Shown piece after piece: positions 62,701 to 64,000 of a DNA stretch of 64,000 nt. Both the position numbers and the translations under genes were made by a program. Source of the DNA: Marasmitruncus massiliensis. GTDB lineage: Bacteria; Bacillota; Clostridia; Oscillospirales; Ruminococcaceae. Numbering within the stretch: position 1 is the first letter of the stretch; each line of letters opens with the position of its first letter. The notes under the pieces are model-generated. The model saw nothing but the letters and a program-made list of their open reading frames with translations. It made no database searches and had not been told where the DNA came from. Where the stretch lies: positions 1-64,000 of the forward strand of contig NZ_FYDE01000004.1 of NCBI RefSeq assembly GCF_900186535.1. Reading direction: 5' to 3'.

Positions 62701-63141
62701 GACAGAATGACTTACAAAAAGGTGCGCATCCAGTTGTCCGGCGACGAACCGATCGAGGAGGAGCCTGTTTCAGAAATACCGGCAGCGGAGAAAACAAATC
62801 CGACAGCGAAACAGGATTTCTATGCGGGGCAGGTTACTCCGGCAAAAGAAAATTCTGCAGATTCCGAAAGTGGCAGTACGGCGGATCCGCGCGAGCAGCT
62901 GGAGGGACTGCTGCGCCGACAGCAGCTGAAGCACAAAGAACAACCGGCACAGGCTGCTAACGTTCAGCAGGTAATTCCCGAAACCATCCGCAGATCTTCT
63001 GCAGGTTCTAACAGGCCGGGCGCGGCGGCTGTTGTGGCGTCCTTGCTTTGCTTTCTGGCACTGATGGTGATGATCGTTCTTCTGGTGCGCAGGCAGCACA
63101 AACAGAGCGCGTATTGCTTGCCGAATATCCCGAAAAAATAA
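59740..63141 (+). CDS. Large membrane-anchored surface protein
   Basis: A 1133-residue protein. A signal peptide (SLISLVVMALLLCISLPITA) is followed by a large N-terminal region to about residue 660, coded by AT-rich DNA. Three related Ig-like units of about 80 residues follow (DSVEFTDNLSVVTIRMSDET, IETVAFSDDNKMATIAAATN, VTSVEFLNGNRLARVRADT). Then come a Gly/His/Ser linker, a Pro/Glu-rich stalk, one membrane helix (VVASLLCFLALMVMIVLLV) and a basic tail. ATG 59740 with AAAGGAG is chosen. It is a likely adhesin or mating-contact protein of the ICE. No enzyme motif is seen. Confidence 0.75.
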   Translation: MRKHEPFKSLISLVVMALLLCISLPITAWAESTNEPVNETVQVDVSNEPIVDVYLAKGISDLETKSFKEDLFSQLNDDGYNTGNILVNEIQSAEINVSTAFNWQKDVSSSIGNISITGNGQNVVMNGNTSNAGKNAIWTFPTNDYHQKFTFGYNIDFGDSFNAGGMLLKVKRNGNSLTGYMISCNNSSWVSAAGGANGAIWTFSYSIGANDTNITKTLVKSLTIDQSGELTVEVGKDSIAVSGGGLSGTEVITTEDGYGNGFGFFSDHYSHNCERIGQFSLTNINLTQTNVKTLSDVLKTPEWRDNSTKMLVNVNDYSESDFKNSNDLSQTLMRTINENIHYISWGNSANQASNEDYIAKNNGNGMFINNSNYMNAIIQTAAYIESVINSYQPKQYVVVEEPIKLQVNPSNLKSNTATPNYPNGRWKIAHDYTYFAYNMGKYSGSDVYQKDMPSTFNKIGKYKIYFADALVKEVFVHRKPLASFSIMIGTDNAVTYYTNSYDMDTTSNIGFGPGIAEEEWSYRESTTTTWTEGKLAIFDPSKVYQIQLRVKDEQGLWSDPMVKYLSSSSNMPVADFNFGANVITIHDALQIINNSYDPSGEALTSVQWTLKKDNSIVSTESEPTTDFDAHGLGVGTYTYTLTVANMSGAKSDEFTRMFQVIDYVDSIPPTIDSVEFTDNLSVVTIRMSDETYGEGVKGVYINGEFYAGNPVIREVLEDTAVMRLQAEDNAGNKSEIRREHVPGRKSVTIETVAFSDDNKMATIAAATNEIGTSITGIYCNDELIVGNPVTYTIPVDNSQYLKVQAVNNEGDRSEIVTKRVPGWSEVVDTIAVTSVEFLNGNRLARVRADTTRLNASILGIYVNGVFHEGNPIECEVASGTEYLECQAADDVGDLSQPVVRQVPRNTGSGGGGHHSSGGSGSTTSISISEPVLQDDGQYRIGISAKDSECEIEKIVAVWDGHKENITKSHFILLENDTLLQVIAVNSDDRMTYKKVRIQLSGDEPIEEEPVSEIPAAEKTNPTAKQDFYAGQVTPAKENSADSESGSTADPREQLEGLLRRQQLKHKEQPAQAANVQQVIPETIRRSSAGSNRPGAAAVVASLLCFLALMVMIVLLVRRQHKQSAYCLPNIPKK

Positions 63142-63150
63142 TAAGCGTGG

Positions 63151-63184
63151 GCAGGCGGGAACAAAACTGTTTCCGCCTGCTTTG
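63151..63184 (+). terminator. Terminator after the surface protein gene
   Basis: A 13-bp stem with one G-T pair (63151-63163 with 63168-63180) and a short T run. Confidence 0.8.
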
Positions 63185-63229
63185 GATTGTGTTATGATGC
63201 GTCTTATTTTGTAGAATGGAGAAAACTGA

Positions 63230-63373
63230 ATGACTTATTTGCTGATTTTGGAAACCATCCTGATGCTTCTGCTCGTCTTTTATACACGTCTCCTAAAACG
63301 AACAATTCAGACAAAAAATATAGACATTGCGTTTCTAAAAAGAAGGTTAGAGGAAAGCGAGGGGAAACGCTAA
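63230..63373 (+). CDS. Small membrane/coiled-coil protein
   Basis: A 47-residue protein: MTYLLILETILMLLLVFYTR, then a basic linker and a helix (AFLKRRLEESEGKR). TGGAG precedes the ATG. It is small but has a complete layout of anchor plus charged helix. No family is recognised. Confidence 0.5.
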   Translation: MTYLLILETILMLLLVFYTRLLKRTIQTKNIDIAFLKRRLEESEGKR

Positions 63374-63440
63374 TTTAACGGTTATGTGTTCACCGCGGTC
63401 TGAAGCCACGGTTATTTTTAAGAAGAAAGGGGTAACAAAA

Positions 63441-64000
63441 TGAATTATTTCAGCATTGGCAACAAGCTGTTCAGCTTTGGCCTATCTCCAGCTGAAGCTA
63501 TTGTTTTCTGCGCAGTGCGCAGTTTCCGCAATCCTCTTTCTTTTGCCGTATGCTGTGCGAACACAATCAGCAACAAGACGGGTTTGTCAGTTCGCACCAT
63601 CTATCGCGCGCTGGAAGACCTCCAGAATAAGGACTTGCTGTGCAAGGCAAAACGGTACCGGTATGATGGCAGCAGGGCTGCAAATGGCTACCATGTGGCT
63701 CGCGTGGGCGGCGGCCAGTTTAAAGTGGAACGCAACATCTGGAAGTATAAACTGGATGCTGCGAGTTTCCTGGTTTATCTGTACATAACCAAATGTATCA
63801 ACAATCATTCCAGAGAGGGCTTCCCCAGCTTGCGCAAGATGGAGAAGGTGCTGGGGCTGTCTAGAACCACCATCATCGCGAAAATCAGGGAGCTGCACCG
63901 GCTCGGCGTACTCCGGAAGTATCACCAGCGTCATAAGCAAGGCTATCACTGCAACAGGCACTGTGTGCCGCTGCTGAACTACAAACCTCATATTGCAAAG
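63441..64000 (+). CDS. Double helix-turn-helix protein, copy 3 (cut by window end)
   Basis: The open frame starts MNYFSIGNKLFSFGLSPAEA after GAAAGGGG and runs past the end of the window. It shows the same two HTH segments as the copy at 13515 (ISNKTGLSVRTIYRALEDLQ, LGLSRTTIIAKIRELHRLGV). About 186 residues are visible. Being in the intact ICE, it is likely the functional form of the gene whose relics lie at 13515 and 17290. Confidence 0.75.

Overview
The window comes from a low-to-mid GC Gram-positive anaerobe of the class Clostridia, most likely near Oscillospiraceae/Ruminococcaceae. The clues are AGGAGG ribosome sites, AgrC/AgrA-type two-component genes, several lipoproteins, and a Firmicutes-type conjugation region with no outer-membrane parts. 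No rRNA gene is present to settle the placement.

Region 1 (1-11.7 kb) looks chromosomal. A sodium:solute symporter gene diverges from a LytTR regulator/GHKL kinase pair. Then come small genes (DUF1653, VOC, and a MazG-like gene broken by one nonsense codon), a membrane-anchored alpha/beta hydrolase, and three consecutive lipoprotein genes, one PstS-like.

Region 2 (11.7-22 kb) is a scrapyard of mobile-element debris. It holds half an IS110 transposase, an intact IS481-type insertion, and a double-HTH gene. A P-type calcium ATPase gene sits between two 71-bp direct repeats that are themselves 3' relics of elements, followed by a serine-recombinase relic. A Sel1-repeat gene is fused by deletion to a 5'-truncated Y-family polymerase, and a decayed SOS cassette follows in which two more genes carry frameshifts. 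A small coiled-coil gene and tRNA-Ala(CGC) close the region.

Region 3 (22.24 kb to beyond the window end) is an integrative and conjugative element (ICE). Its left end is a 23-bp tRNA 3' fragment beside a tyrosine integrase. It then carries parA/parB and a giant methylase-helicase with a TnpV-like gene nested in another frame. Next is a complete-looking Tad/Flp pilus locus: prepilin peptidase, CpaB-like, TadZ-like, CpaF, TadB, TadC, Flp-like pilin and two pseudopilin-like genes. After this lie a tiny hydrophobic peptide gene with a structured leader, a large secreted protein, small unknown genes and a Toprim primase-like gene. The type IV secretion channel follows (VirB2-like, VirB6-like, PrgI/VirB3-like, a split VirB4, an M23 hydrolase), then a probable oriT, a ribbon-helix-helix accessory protein, a MobL/MobP3-type relaxase, a DUF4406-ArdC-like fusion and VirD4. 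An IS110 element has landed behind VirD4. The right part has an AbrB-zinc-ribbon regulator, a large membrane-anchored surface protein and a second double-HTH gene cut by the window end. The other attachment site is not in the window.

Functionally, ParA/ParB and the methylase-helicase would maintain and protect the element, the relaxase with oriT and VirD4 would deliver DNA, and the VirB-like proteins would form the channel. The element-borne Tad pilus and the two large secreted proteins are the best candidates for making contact with the recipient. Two sequence-level themes recur in the ICE. Intrinsic-terminator-like hairpins stand just upstream of the ribosome site of many genes. AT-rich patches replace the exposed or DNA-binding parts of otherwise GC-richer genes.
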